Of a stretch of DNA of 64,000 nucleotides, positions 23,639-32,499 are shown piece after piece. The stretch covers positions 1 to 64,000 of the forward strand of contig JBEKBJ010000005.1 in assembly GCA_050015455.1 (NCBI GenBank). Direction: 5' to 3'. This stretch comes from JAGDMS01 sp050015455. Its GTDB lineage: Bacteria > Desulfobacterota > Binatia > HRBIN30. The first letter of the stretch is position 1. Every line of letters begins with the position of its first letter. Under the pieces are notes generated by a model, which saw nothing but the letters and a program-made list of their open reading frames with translations, made no database searches and was not told the origin of the DNA. A program made the translations under genes and the position numbers.

Positions 23639-25314
23639 ACACCGCTGCTCACGCGAGTCTTGCGCCGACTGGTTTAGATTACGCAGCGACTGCGCGCCGG
23701 CTGGGTGCGTTGCTCGACCGCACCGGACTTCACGAGCTGGCGAATGTCGCCGACGCCGAGGCCGCGCGTCTTCGCGCCGGCGTATGCATGCTGGCGGTCG
23801 TCGGCGAGTTCAAACGTGGCAAGTCAACCTTGATCAACGCGCTGATTGGAGCGGACCTGTTCCCGGTAGGGGCCTTACCGCTGACCGCCGTCGGCACGCG
23901 GGCCGAGTTTGGTGAATCCGTGAGCGCGGTCGTCGAATTTCTCGACGGCCGCAGGGAAGCCATCACTCCCGCGGCCATCGCTGACTACGCCACGGAACGC
24001 GGCAACCCGGGCAACCAACAGCGGGTATCCGCCGTGACCGTTACCACGCCCTCACGGCTACTGAGGGCACCGCTGTGTCTCGTCGACACGCCGGGCATCG
24101 GTTCCGCCTTCGCTGATGTCAGTGACACCGCCCGCACGCTGCTCGGCCAGGCCGACGCCGCGCTCGTCGTGCTGAGCGCCGAGCAACCAGCGAGCCGCCG
24201 CGAGCTGGAGTTCGTGCGCGAGGTGATCGCCAGCGGCGCATCGACATTAGTAGTCGAGAACAAGATCGATCTGGTTCCACCCTCCGAGCGAGCCGCGGTG
24301 CTGGGGTTTGTACGCGAACAACTTCGTGACGTCGGCAGCGAGGGCGCGCCGCTGTTCGCAGTCTCTTCTGTGGACGCTCGGCACGCGCAGCGCCGTGGCG
24401 ATCGCGGCGCGGTGGACGCGTCCGGCTTACGAGCACTCGAACAGGCACTGGTGGCGTTCGGCGCACATGAGGGTCCCGCCGCAGTTACGCGCGGGGCACG
24501 GCGGCGGCTGTTGCAGCTCGTCGACCAAGCACTGGCGCGGATGGAGTTGGAACGCCGCAGCGGGCCGCTGGTGCATCGGTGGCAAGGCGAGCGCCGGGCA
24601 CAGGTGCGGCGACGGCTGAATGTCATATTTTTCCGCGACATGCTCGATGCCAAAGATCGGGTGGCCGCGGCCGCAGAGGACATCGCGGTTCGGTTGGCGG
24701 GCCTCGGGTCGGAGTCCGAAATATGGAACCGCCTCGACGGCGCGCTGAACGGTTTGCGACCGGAGCGTTGGCGGCCGGCCCGACACTGGGCCGCTCACCT
24801 TGAGGCACGCGTTCGCCACACCGTCGACGACAGCGTCAATCAATGGAGTGACGCCGAGCGCTCCACGCTCGCGGCCGCCGCAACGGAATCAACCACTGGC
24901 TGGCGATCCCGTGCCGTCGAGCTGCTGCTGCCGATCGTTGGGTCGATCGAACCGCCCGCACCGCCGGCCATAGACTTCCTCCCGCCTCTTCTGGCGCTGC
25001 CTCCAAGCCGTTTGACGCGTCCGTTTCTTCTGCCCGGCAAACTCGCGTTGTGGCAGGCGCGCTGGCGCGCCCGGCAGTGGCTGCGTAATACTCTCCCGGC
25101 CATGCTGGAAGCCCGCCGCGCTGCTGTGGCGGCAAGCGTGGCGGCGGCCTTGCGAGCGGCGGAAGAACGATTCCACAAGCAGCTCGAGGCGCTGGCTGAA
25201 AGCGCTGCCGACAAGGCGCCGGTGCGCGCGCCGGTTGCCGCTGGGAACGACGCGGTTATGGCCGAACTGCGCCGACTTCGGGCGGCGCTGACGGAGGAAG
25301 GCGATGGCCGTTAG
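23635..25314 (+). CDS. Dynamin-like GTPase
   Basis: A 559-residue bacterial dynamin-superfamily protein, predicted to act on membranes. GTPase motifs are G1 GEFKRGKST (~56-64), G2 Thr in LPLTAVGT, G3 DTPGIGS (~150) and G4 ENKID (~206). The C-terminal half is an Arg/Ala-rich helical stalk, with a hydrophobic segment around residues 415-470 that could be the membrane paddle. The start at 23635 overlaps the ATPase stop (ATGA); an upstream frame extension lies inside that gene. Coupling of a STAND-like ATPase to a dynamin is unusual and may indicate membrane repair or defence. Confidence 0.8.
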   Translation: MNTAAHASLAPTGLDYAATARRLGALLDRTGLHELANVADAEAARLRAGVCMLAVVGEFKRGKSTLINALIGADLFPVGALPLTAVGTRAEFGESVSAVVEFLDGRREAITPAAIADYATERGNPGNQQRVSAVTVTTPSRLLRAPLCLVDTPGIGSAFADVSDTARTLLGQADAALVVLSAEQPASRRELEFVREVIASGASTLVVENKIDLVPPSERAAVLGFVREQLRDVGSEGAPLFAVSSVDARHAQRRGDRGAVDASGLRALEQALVAFGAHEGPAAVTRGARRRLLQLVDQALARMELERRSGPLVHRWQGERRAQVRRRLNVIFFRDMLDAKDRVAAAAEDIAVRLAGLGSESEIWNRLDGALNGLRPERWRPARHWAAHLEARVRHTVDDSVNQWSDAERSTLAAAATESTTGWRSRAVELLLPIVGSIEPPAPPAIDFLPPLLALPPSRLTRPFLLPGKLALWQARWRARQWLRNTLPAMLEARRAAVAASVAAALRAAEERFHKQLEALAESAADKAPVRAPVAAGNDAVMAELRRLRAALTEEGDGR

Positions 25315-26003
25315 GTGTTCAGCTTCCTCTGCTTCTTGCCGCCAACAAGCTTCTCAACCGCAGAGCGCGGCGCCGCGTCCTCGGGACCCCAGCGGCGGTC
25401 GTTGGCTTTCCATTTGCGCGTGTACTCGCGCAACTCGGCAGCCAGCTGCCGCGATTGATCCGCCGCAGCGCGCAGCAGACAGTCGGCGATGCCACGGTCA
25501 GCGCACGCACTCAGCGCTTGTGCGAGGTGCGGCAGACAGAGACCGCTACTACGCGTGTAGCGTTCGGCTTGCTGAGGATCGGCGATGATCGCCAGTATTG
25601 CCTCAATCGCCGCCCTCTCCCACATCGCTACCCGGTCGCAAACGCGACACGAGGTGGGCGCGCCGAAGCGGGTTGCGAGTTCCGTGGTTCCTTGGCGGAG
25701 CAGGCTCGGGTTGCCCCGGATGTCAGCTGCGATCTGCGCGAGGCGGTCAACAACGCGATCGATCAAAGGCGCCAGCAGCTCGGCATTGGTCACCGGGCTG
25801 GCCAGCTCATCGAGGTACCAAAAGTGGTCGGCGCAGTACCCGCCGCGCGCCACGACATCGGTGTGGGTGTCGGTATCGACCACCGCTTCCCGTTGGAGTC
25901 GGCACAGCTCGTCGAAGACCATCGAATCGAGCACGTTACACACCGGACAGCGGTGTTGGGCCGTCGCATCCAGCAGCAGCGCCTGCAGGGCCACGTCTGA
26001 CAT
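25311..26003 (-). CDS. DUF6062-like Cys/His protein
   Basis: A 230-residue soluble helical protein with two repeated zinc-type motifs: CPVCNVLD...GGYCADHFW in the first half and CRVCDRV...GLCLPHL in the second. This resembles the DUF6062 family, whose function is unknown. Start 26003 has GAGGAG on the - strand 9 bases upstream; a longer frame lacks a binding site. The gene overlaps the GTPase end by 4 bases convergently and is divergent from the HEAT gene. Confidence 0.6.
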   Translation of the reverse strand: MSDVALQALLLDATAQHRCPVCNVLDSMVFDELCRLQREAVVDTDTHTDVVARGGYCADHFWYLDELASPVTNAELLAPLIDRVVDRLAQIAADIRGNPSLLRQGTTELATRFGAPTSCRVCDRVAMWERAAIEAILAIIADPQQAERYTRSSGLCLPHLAQALSACADRGIADCLLRAAADQSRQLAAELREYTRKWKANDRRWGPEDAAPRSAVEKLVGGKKQRKLNT

Positions 26004-26043
26004 AGTCGCTCTCCTCGTGCCGTTGCCCCAGGCTCTTAGCGCG

Positions 26044-26355
26044 ATGCGCGATGCCGCGCGAGAGGAGTGCGAGGTGTTGGTGCTTATTGGAGAACTTCTC
26101 TTCGCCACATCGGACCCCTTCCTCGCGGCCGAGATTGTCACCGCGCTCGGCAAGATCGAAGATGTGGAGGCCGAGACGCTCGTTGTGCGAGCACTGCAGC
26201 ATCAGGCCTCTGTCGTCCGCCTGGCGGCGCTGCGCGCGTTGGTGCGGCGGGGAGAACCGACCGCGACCTTGGCGCTGCGACAGGTTGCGCACGACCCTAG
26301 CCCGTTGGTACGTCGGCTTGCCCAGGAGATGGAAGGAGAGCGGCGGCGATGCTGA
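26044..26355 (+). CDS. HEAT-repeat protein
   Basis: About 103 residues of two to three HEAT-type helical hairpins (FLAAEIVTALGKIEDVEAETLVVRAL, VVRLAALRALVRRGEPTATLALRQVA, PLVRRLAQEMEG). Such modules mediate protein-protein contacts. The start is uncertain: ATG 26044 or GTG 26017, neither with a strong binding site. Its end overlaps the next gene by 7 bases, so it likely leads a small operon with the unknown 145-residue protein and the phosphatase. Confidence 0.55.
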   Translation: MRDAAREECEVLVLIGELLFATSDPFLAAEIVTALGKIEDVEAETLVVRALQHQASVVRLAALRALVRRGEPTATLALRQVAHDPSPLVRRLAQEMEGERRRC

Positions 26356-26786
26356 ACGCGGCACAGTACCGCCACCTGAGTGTCATCTTGCAGATTGCCG
26401 AGGAGCGTCTGCTGAACTTACAGCGGCAGCTGAGTGGCAATGCTCCGGCGGCGAAGCTCCTCGAAATCGCGAACGATCTCACCGAGACGGAACGAGCCTT
26501 CGTGGTAGAGAAAATTTCCGAGCTGTTGCGGTTGATCGCTAGCCTCAGCGAGCGCTTTTCAGTGACTGCCCGATCGCGGTCGCTCCGCCACGGGCTCGAT
26601 GCCACTCTGTCGATCACGTGGGCCGACCTCCAGGATGCCAAGGCTGCGGCGTTGCGTAGCTACGGTGAGACGGACCCGCGCCTCGGCGAGCATCTTGATC
26701 CGCTGGTCGACAGCATAGCCGACAGATTGTTAGAGATCTGCAGAGTGATCGACATTGGCGGCAGCGACGAATCCGGGAAGGAGTGA
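26349..26786 (+). CDS. Unknown helical protein
   Basis: A 145-residue, almost fully alpha-helical protein with Leu/Glu-rich heptads (LSVILQIAEERLLNLQRQL, FVVEKISELLRLIASLSERF). It suggests a coiled-coil adaptor and has no signal peptide or known domain. Its ATG overlaps the HEAT-gene stop, and it is followed 2 bases later by the phosphatase start. An ATPase/dynamin partner role is possible but is inferred only from position. Confidence 0.5.
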   Translation: MLNAAQYRHLSVILQIAEERLLNLQRQLSGNAPAAKLLEIANDLTETERAFVVEKISELLRLIASLSERFSVTARSRSLRHGLDATLSITWADLQDAKAAALRSYGETDPRLGEHLDPLVDSIADRLLEICRVIDIGGSDESGKE

Positions 26787-26788
26787 AC

Positions 26789-27400
26789 ATGGTTACGACA
26801 GTTCTTTTGCTGCGACACGGCGAGACGGCGCTCAACCGGAGTGGCGCGTTGCGTGGACTGATCGACGTGCCGCTGTCGGAACATGGCCAGCGCCAGGCGC
26901 GGCTGCCGGCGGCGCGTATTGCCGCCGAGTACCATCTCTCCGCGCTCTGGGCCAGCACGCTGCAGCGGGCGCGGTCCACGGCTGAAGCCGTTGCCCGCGT
27001 CACCGGCCTCGGCGTTCAGATCGATGCCCGTTTCAACGACGTGGACTACAGCAGCTGGGCGGGACGAACGTGGGAAGACCTGTCGCCAGAGGAACAGGTC
27101 GAGTTCCAGCGGTGGCAAAAGCATCCCGAACTGCCGCTCCCCGGGGCGGAACATCCCGCCGACGTGCAGCGCCGAGCGCTCGCCGGACTGGCGACGCTTG
27201 GAAAGGCAGGGAACGGCTGCATCGCGATTGCAGCGCACGATGCCGTCTTGCAGTTGCTCCTCTGTGGCGTGCTGGGCATTGACCTGCGGAGCTATCGCGG
27301 GATCGCGCAGCACACCGCGACACTCAACGAATTGGAGCGAACTGCAGCCGGATGGCGGGTACGCCTGCTCAACAGCGCGTACCATCTCGACGACGCGTAA
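26789..27400 (+). CDS. Histidine phosphatase (phosphoglycerate mutase-like)
   Basis: A 203-residue member of the branch-2 PGAM/histidine phosphatase family. The phosphoacceptor motif LLRHGETALNRSG lies near the N-terminus and the second His is in IAAHDAVLQLLL. The general acid region reads NDVDYSSWAG, an Asp variant of the usual Glu. The substrate may be a phosphosugar, a nucleotide-linked alpha-ribazole phosphate or phosphoglycerate. Occurrence in a block with enolase hints at 3-carbon phosphate metabolism. ATG 26789 has AAGGAG 5 bases upstream. Confidence 0.82.
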   Translation: MVTTVLLLRHGETALNRSGALRGLIDVPLSEHGQRQARLPAARIAAEYHLSALWASTLQRARSTAEAVARVTGLGVQIDARFNDVDYSSWAGRTWEDLSPEEQVEFQRWQKHPELPLPGAEHPADVQRRALAGLATLGKAGNGCIAIAAHDAVLQLLLCGVLGIDLRSYRGIAQHTATLNELERTAAGWRVRLLNSAYHLDDA

Positions 27401-27406
27401 GGCGTG

Positions 27407-27599
27407 CTCCCCGACGTACTCGGCGAGCTGGAGCCCAAGGTGGACCGCCGGTTCCTGTACGGCCTCAATGACGAGGCGGCTCCCGAGCAGGCCTCACGAA
27501 CCACCTGACGTCGAGACCTAGCGGTCGTCCGGGGCGGGGACGTTGAGGCCGGCCTCCTGGCAGATGTCCTCCAGCCTACGGCGCGCCCAGGGCGATTTG
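27407..27599. repeat. 193 bp direct repeat, right copy
   Basis: Second copy of 20516-20708. Bases 27407-27506 are a dead 3' piece of the permuted-enolase gene (two amino-acid changes), and 27518-27599 are the live 3' end of the PPDK-like gene. Confidence 0.9.
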
Positions 27600-30211
27600 A
27601 AGTCGAAGAAGGTCTTGTAGGGCTTCTCGAGAAGGTCCAGCAGCTCGGGGAGCTGCGGGTCGCACCACTCGGGAACCGACTTGCGAACAGACGCGATGCT
27701 GGTTCCCGCCAGCTTCACGGGGACGAGCACCGTCAAGCCCGCCGGGGTCAACTGGATCCTAGCCAGCCCTTCGCTGAGGATCCGCTTCCGGGCGCGGTTG
27801 ATTCGCCGCTCGCCCACGGTGTGCAGCACCTGCATGTACTTCTCGAAAAGCAGCCACTCGTTCAACAGGAGGGCAGTCTTGCGTGGCCCGAATGCGCGCC
27901 AGAAGGCGACCGGCAGGGGAGTTGAGATGAATCGTCCCAGCATGAACGCGCCGGCGGCGAAGCCGAACATCTTCTCTCGCTCGCAACGATCCAGAGCCTT
28001 GACGAAGAAGCGGATCTTCTGATCCACGGTCAGCATGTCGAAGACTCTGTGCTGATTGAGGTGATCGCCGAGCTCGCTGCGCAGCACCTCGTCCACGTAG
28101 AACTGCTCGTGACTATCGCACCACTCCCGCACGAACTGTCGGGCTTCCTCTCCCTTGTCGCGGAGTTCGAGGTTGACGAGGCGGATGAGCTCCCACAGGC
28201 TCGTCACCTGTTCCTGCTTGAGTCTACTGACGAGCTGGAAGTAGTAGCGGTAGGCATAGGCCATGTCCTCGAAGGCCTTCCGCTCCTCCTCCATAAGCTC
28301 CGGCTCCTCGCCCTGCAGGTAGCGGATGAAGCGGGCGGGCTGGAACCGAGCCTGCCCTTTGAATAAAGCCTGCCGACGCGACGATATGGTCACGAAGTTT
28401 CCCTCGTGGATCTCCACCCCCTCGGCGTTGACGAGGCGCCGGTCGGGCTGCAACGTGACGCCATCCCGCTCCAGGCTCAAGAGGGCCGGGGTGCCGAAGC
28501 TCTGGCAGATGGTGACCACGTGAATGGCGGCGCCGCTCAGGCTCAGGATGGCGTCCGCCTCCTGCATCACGACGGTGTCCGTGGGCGCAAACGTCTGCTT
28601 GCAGAAACAGACGCTCTCGCCGCGTCGCTTGGCCTTCAGGGCCTCCTCGGCAGAGAAGTACACGCGGGCGCAGATGGCGGAGCGAGGGAGAATCGAGATG
28701 CCCTGGCCGAAGCGGTAGAGCTCCTGGAAAGAGTGGTTATCGATGGTGTCGGACTCGATCTGCTTGACGTGGTACGGCTGGATCAGCTCGGTGACGCGCT
28801 TCCGGGAGATGATACCGGCCTTGTGAAGATCCACTGCCGAGATGAAGGCAGCGCGGCCGGTCATGCCGGTCTGGTTGAGCTGGAGGAGGGCGAAGATCTC
28901 GATGCAGGCGCCGGCCTCGGCGGCAAACTCGATGGTGACCGGGAACTGAAACTCCTGCTCCAGCTTGCGTACGAGGGGCGCGAAGGTGAAGACGGAGGGG
29001 AAAGCCTCGCGGATCTCCTCGGGATCGTCGAAGTCGGTCCGCGTCGTCGCCACCGACCCCGTCATGATATCCTCCCCGAAGGTGCCCATCGCAGTCTCAA
29101 GCTCGAACCCTGAGCCCGTCATCGGATTGCGGCTATAAAGCACACCCACATAGGACCGCTCTTCCCTGACCGAGCAGACCATCATCTGCATGACGAGCGC
29201 TGGGTGTTGGGTCGTGCCGCGCGAGAGGGTGGCCAGAAGATCGGCGTTCTTCTCGAAATCGCGGTAGGCCTCCAGCGCGAGGAGGGTAACCTGATGGAAT
29301 CCGTCCTGGAGCAGTAGAGGATCGTGCCTGCGCACCCTCTCCGATGCCTGCTCGACGCGCCGGACAAGCTCCTCCGCATCCTCGGATGGCCTCTCCTCCG
29401 TTTCGCGGAGGACTGGGCCTGTCTCTTCGCCCAGGGCGACAAGAAGGTTCTTGAGGTTGTTCAGGTACATCATTTCGGCCGCACGGCGCCCAAAGAGGCT
29501 CTCCAGGCCGGGCAGCGTTTTCTCCGTGATGCCCGCGTTGAGGTAGGTTGGCATCAAGCCTGGGTAGTACTGTGGCATTGCGCAGCGCATGGCGAGCACG
29601 AGGGGCTCCGTCGGTGCCCCGAGCCGCCGCCCAACCAGGCCTTCGAGCGCTCCGACGGCGCGGCTGACGTGCTCCTCCAGGCGCCGCTCGCTCTCTGGAT
29701 AGGCCTCGGTAGTCAGGATGGCGAAATCCGGAACCGGATAACCCTGCTGGCTGAGCCTGAGCAGCATCAATCCTTTGTGGCTCACCGCCTCGGGGGAGTA
29801 CTCTTGCTGGCTGCTAGACAGGACCAGATAGCGGTCATCCAACTGCTCGAGGCGGTCGAGGCGATCCTGCAGCCTGCGAAGCCGCTCCTGGGCCGCGCTT
29901 TGGAGCTCCTTCTGGCCGGCCTCGTCCCCATTCTGGGCACGGAGGATGAGGGAGAGGTGGTGAAGCGCGACGGCCCGGTTGGAGTGGCGCAACACGAGCA
30001 AGTCGGCAGCACCTATGGCAAGCTCGGTGCTCCGGGTGCGGCCATCCTCAAAGACCTCGCACTCAACCACGGACGCCACGTCACCGGGCGGCCTACGATC
30101 AGCGGGGTGCCCTTGACTCTGCTCGGCTAGGCTGGCGAGCACGCGCCGGAGGTTGGGGTAGAATCCTCGCGCCCGGAAACTCAGCACCTCGCAGACGTTG
30201 CGATGCATCAT
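27518..30211 (-). CDS. PPDK-like protein without the PEP/pyruvate barrel
   Basis: An 897-residue protein. Residues ~145-475 match the nucleotide-binding half of pyruvate phosphate dikinase (KGLMLLRLSQQGYPVPDF, YPGLMPTYLNAGI for MPGMMDTVLNLG, GVLYSRNPMTG, IEF...LLQLNQTGMTGRAA). Residues ~500-580 match the swivelling phosphohistidine domain, with GAAIHVVTICQSFGTPA aligning its His564 with the catalytic His of TSHAAVVAR; the neighbouring Thr-Ser is lost. The ~300 C-terminal residues are not the PEP-binding barrel but an unknown helical domain. It may pass phosphate from ATP to an unidentified acceptor, or be regulatory. It was likely directly convergent with the permuted enolase before the 6.9 kb block arose. 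Confidence 0.75.
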   Translation of the reverse strand: MMHRNVCEVLSFRARGFYPNLRRVLASLAEQSQGHPADRRPPGDVASVVECEVFEDGRTRSTELAIGAADLLVLRHSNRAVALHHLSLILRAQNGDEAGQKELQSAAQERLRRLQDRLDRLEQLDDRYLVLSSSQQEYSPEAVSHKGLMLLRLSQQGYPVPDFAILTTEAYPESERRLEEHVSRAVGALEGLVGRRLGAPTEPLVLAMRCAMPQYYPGLMPTYLNAGITEKTLPGLESLFGRRAAEMMYLNNLKNLLVALGEETGPVLRETEERPSEDAEELVRRVEQASERVRRHDPLLLQDGFHQVTLLALEAYRDFEKNADLLATLSRGTTQHPALVMQMMVCSVREERSYVGVLYSRNPMTGSGFELETAMGTFGEDIMTGSVATTRTDFDDPEEIREAFPSVFTFAPLVRKLEQEFQFPVTIEFAAEAGACIEIFALLQLNQTGMTGRAAFISAVDLHKAGIISRKRVTELIQPYHVKQIESDTIDNHSFQELYRFGQGISILPRSAICARVYFSAEEALKAKRRGESVCFCKQTFAPTDTVVMQEADAILSLSGAAIHVVTICQSFGTPALLSLERDGVTLQPDRRLVNAEGVEIHEGNFVTISSRRQALFKGQARFQPARFIRYLQGEEPELMEEERKAFEDMAYAYRYYFQLVSRLKQEQVTSLWELIRLVNLELRDKGEEARQFVREWCDSHEQFYVDEVLRSELGDHLNQHRVFDMLTVDQKIRFFVKALDRCEREKMFGFAAGAFMLGRFISTPLPVAFWRAFGPRKTALLLNEWLLFEKYMQVLHTVGERRINRARKRILSEGLARIQLTPAGLTVLVPVKLAGTSIASVRKSVPEWCDPQLPELLDLLEKPYKTFFDFKSPWARRRLEDICQEAGLNVPAPDDR

Positions 30212-30667
30212 GGCGGGATTGTACCAGCGTCCCCTAGAGATAGGAAATCCATCGCCGTAACGACCGTTGTCGAGTGCCGAGACCCCGGCAGGGCGGCCGG
30301 GTATTGTTTGATCTCACCTACCGGTGCCCGCAGCCGATTCGCTTGGTGGTCTGCAGACGGGCCGCTACTCGGCCGAAATCTGCACGAAGAACTCGCCCGC
30401 AGAAAATATGCACGGCATCTGTCCCAGGCCAGTTACCGAAAAGCATGCAACAGCACTAATTGCTATTACCCCGAAATGCTGATCGCTGCAGGCCGGGAGG
30501 AATGCACTTGCGCCAGATCCGGTTGAAAAGGCATTATATGTGACGAGGACCGACGGCCTCGCGCATCATGGGGCAAGCTACAGCAGAGGCCGCATTTCCG
30601 AAATGAGTTCTGCCAGCGTCTGATACCTGGACCGAGAGAACTGGATATTGCACCCGCTTCGCCCGTA
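30212..30667. other. Intergenic region, no gene recognised
   Basis: A 456-base gap between divergent genes. No frame has coding character or family resemblance. The composition becomes less GC-rich towards the right, matching the following TPP gene, so this may be the edge of a transferred segment. Confidence 0.3.
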
Positions 30668-32458
30668 TCAAGAGTCCAAGAGGGCCTTCAATAACGCCGG
30701 ATCAAGTGTCTTACGGTTCCAGTCTATTGGCAACGGCGTAACATCCAACATATGTCCCTTATCGACAGGATCGACACCCACATCCAGGATGAACGGCACA
30801 CCACTTTGCAGCGCCTGCCTAAGAGCCGGTCTAAACTCATCAGGCGATGTTACCTTCCTGCCCTTAACTCCCATTGACTCCGCCATTTTTACGTAATCGG
30901 GAGCATAGGGCTCTCCGCTTTTCTCAATCCTGCTGTCACAGAATGCTGATCGTTTGTAGAGCATCTTCATCGCCTCGCATTCAATACAGAGCGTGCGATT
31001 GTTAAGAATCACCCAGACCGCAGGAATGCCGTACTCTACAGCGGTTGATATCGCGAGTCCGGTCATCATGAATGAACCGTCTCCGGTGAATGCCAGCGAC
31101 GGGTGTTTCGGATTCGCCAGTTGTGCTCCCAAGGCGCCACCACAACTCCAGCCCATGCGAGCGAAATGTCCGTTATTAGTGGCGACAAAGACCGAAGACG
31201 CCTTGAAAAACGCGGGCGCAGTGAGCAACAGATTACCGGTATCGAATATGATGGAGGTTTCGGCGTCGACTTCCTCCACCACCTTGGAGGCATCGTCAAG
31301 GAGTCCCGCATATGATATCAGCGTGCCAGTCTTGGCGGTCAATGCTTCAGCCTCCTTGATCCAGTCGGCGCGCCAAGCGGCTATTTGCTTCCTCCATTCC
31401 TCGAATGCGCTGGCTCTGAGCTTGAGGTTGGCAAACGCGTTGATCAGTGCCTCCAGCCCCAAGCGCGCATCCGATATGATGCCCACCGCGGCCGGGTAGT
31501 TACGAGAAAGCTCGATCGGATCGACGTCGATATGAATGAGCGTGGTCTGAGCTGGAATCCTGTACATGCGCCAGGCCGATGTGTTGAAATCGTGAAATCT
31601 CGCACCAACGGCAATGACGACATCGCAATTAGCCGCTGCATGGTAACCATGGCGTGTGCCTGATGGATCGATGGTTCCCACGCTCAACGGGTGCGTCTCA
31701 GGAAAGGCGCCTTTTCCGGAAAATGTCGTGCCCACAGGCATTTGGTATGTCTCGGCAAGTTGCAGCAATGCCTGTGAGGCTCCGGCATTATGAACACCGC
31801 TGCCGGCAAGCAAAAGAGGACGCCTGGCTTGCTTCACTATTGAGCCTGCCTTCTCAATCGCGAATGGATCAGGGCCAGGTTGATGAATGTGTGTCCATAA
31901 CTCCGCTGAGGGTATTTCATCTACATCAATCATCGTGTGTTGAATGTCAAATGGTATTTGAACCAGTACCGGGCCAGGCCTCCCGGTCAGTGCCTCCTTA
32001 TATGCCCTCACAACAATGTCAAGTGCAGTATCCGGCCTGATGACCAGCACGGCCTTCTTACAGATCGGCTTGACTACCTGAATGAACTCTTCAGATCCGT
32101 AACGATAGCATTCCTCGAAGCTTCCCCTGTCAAACCATTGAGTTGGCCCTGCTCCGGCGAGAATCAGCATGGCGGAGGATTCATAGAATGCGTTCGCCAT
32201 GGCGGAGCAAATGTTCATATTCCCCGGTCCAACTGTCGTCAGAACAACGGGCAAGGGTGCGCTGCGACGCATACGCCAATAACAATCGGCCATGTGAACC
32301 GCAGTGTCTTCAGCATTGGCCTTTATCCCCCGGATAGTTGACTCGTGTTCAATGGCGTCGAGCAGCGCCCAGTTGCCATGCCCATTATATCCGAAGGCCA
32401 CTTCAACTCCGGCCTTTTCAAGAAATGTGACGACCGCTCTGGCTACATTTGTGTTCAT
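30668..32458 (-). CDS. Thiamine pyrophosphate-dependent enzyme (acetolactate synthase-like)
   Basis: A 596-residue three-domain TPP enzyme. The N-terminal PYR domain has the cofactor-activating Glu in IKANAEDTAVHMA. A middle Rossmann domain (PLLLAGSGVHNAG) and a C-terminal TPP domain with GDGSFMMTGLAIS...VILNN follow. It is related to acetolactate synthase, oxalyl-CoA decarboxylase and glyoxylate carboligase-type enzymes, but key substrate residues cannot be assigned, and no small regulatory subunit is adjacent. GC content and codon use are visibly lower than in its neighbours, suggesting acquisition by transfer. Confidence 0.8.
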   Translation of the reverse strand: MNTNVARAVVTFLEKAGVEVAFGYNGHGNWALLDAIEHESTIRGIKANAEDTAVHMADCYWRMRRSAPLPVVLTTVGPGNMNICSAMANAFYESSAMLILAGAGPTQWFDRGSFEECYRYGSEEFIQVVKPICKKAVLVIRPDTALDIVVRAYKEALTGRPGPVLVQIPFDIQHTMIDVDEIPSAELWTHIHQPGPDPFAIEKAGSIVKQARRPLLLAGSGVHNAGASQALLQLAETYQMPVGTTFSGKGAFPETHPLSVGTIDPSGTRHGYHAAANCDVVIAVGARFHDFNTSAWRMYRIPAQTTLIHIDVDPIELSRNYPAAVGIISDARLGLEALINAFANLKLRASAFEEWRKQIAAWRADWIKEAEALTAKTGTLISYAGLLDDASKVVEEVDAETSIIFDTGNLLLTAPAFFKASSVFVATNNGHFARMGWSCGGALGAQLANPKHPSLAFTGDGSFMMTGLAISTAVEYGIPAVWVILNNRTLCIECEAMKMLYKRSAFCDSRIEKSGEPYAPDYVKMAESMGVKGRKVTSPDEFRPALRQALQSGVPFILDVGVDPVDKGHMLDVTPLPIDWNRKTLDPALLKALLDS

Positions 32459-32499
32459 TCGAATCTCCTTCTTAGGTGGACGATGTTAACTGGGTGACG

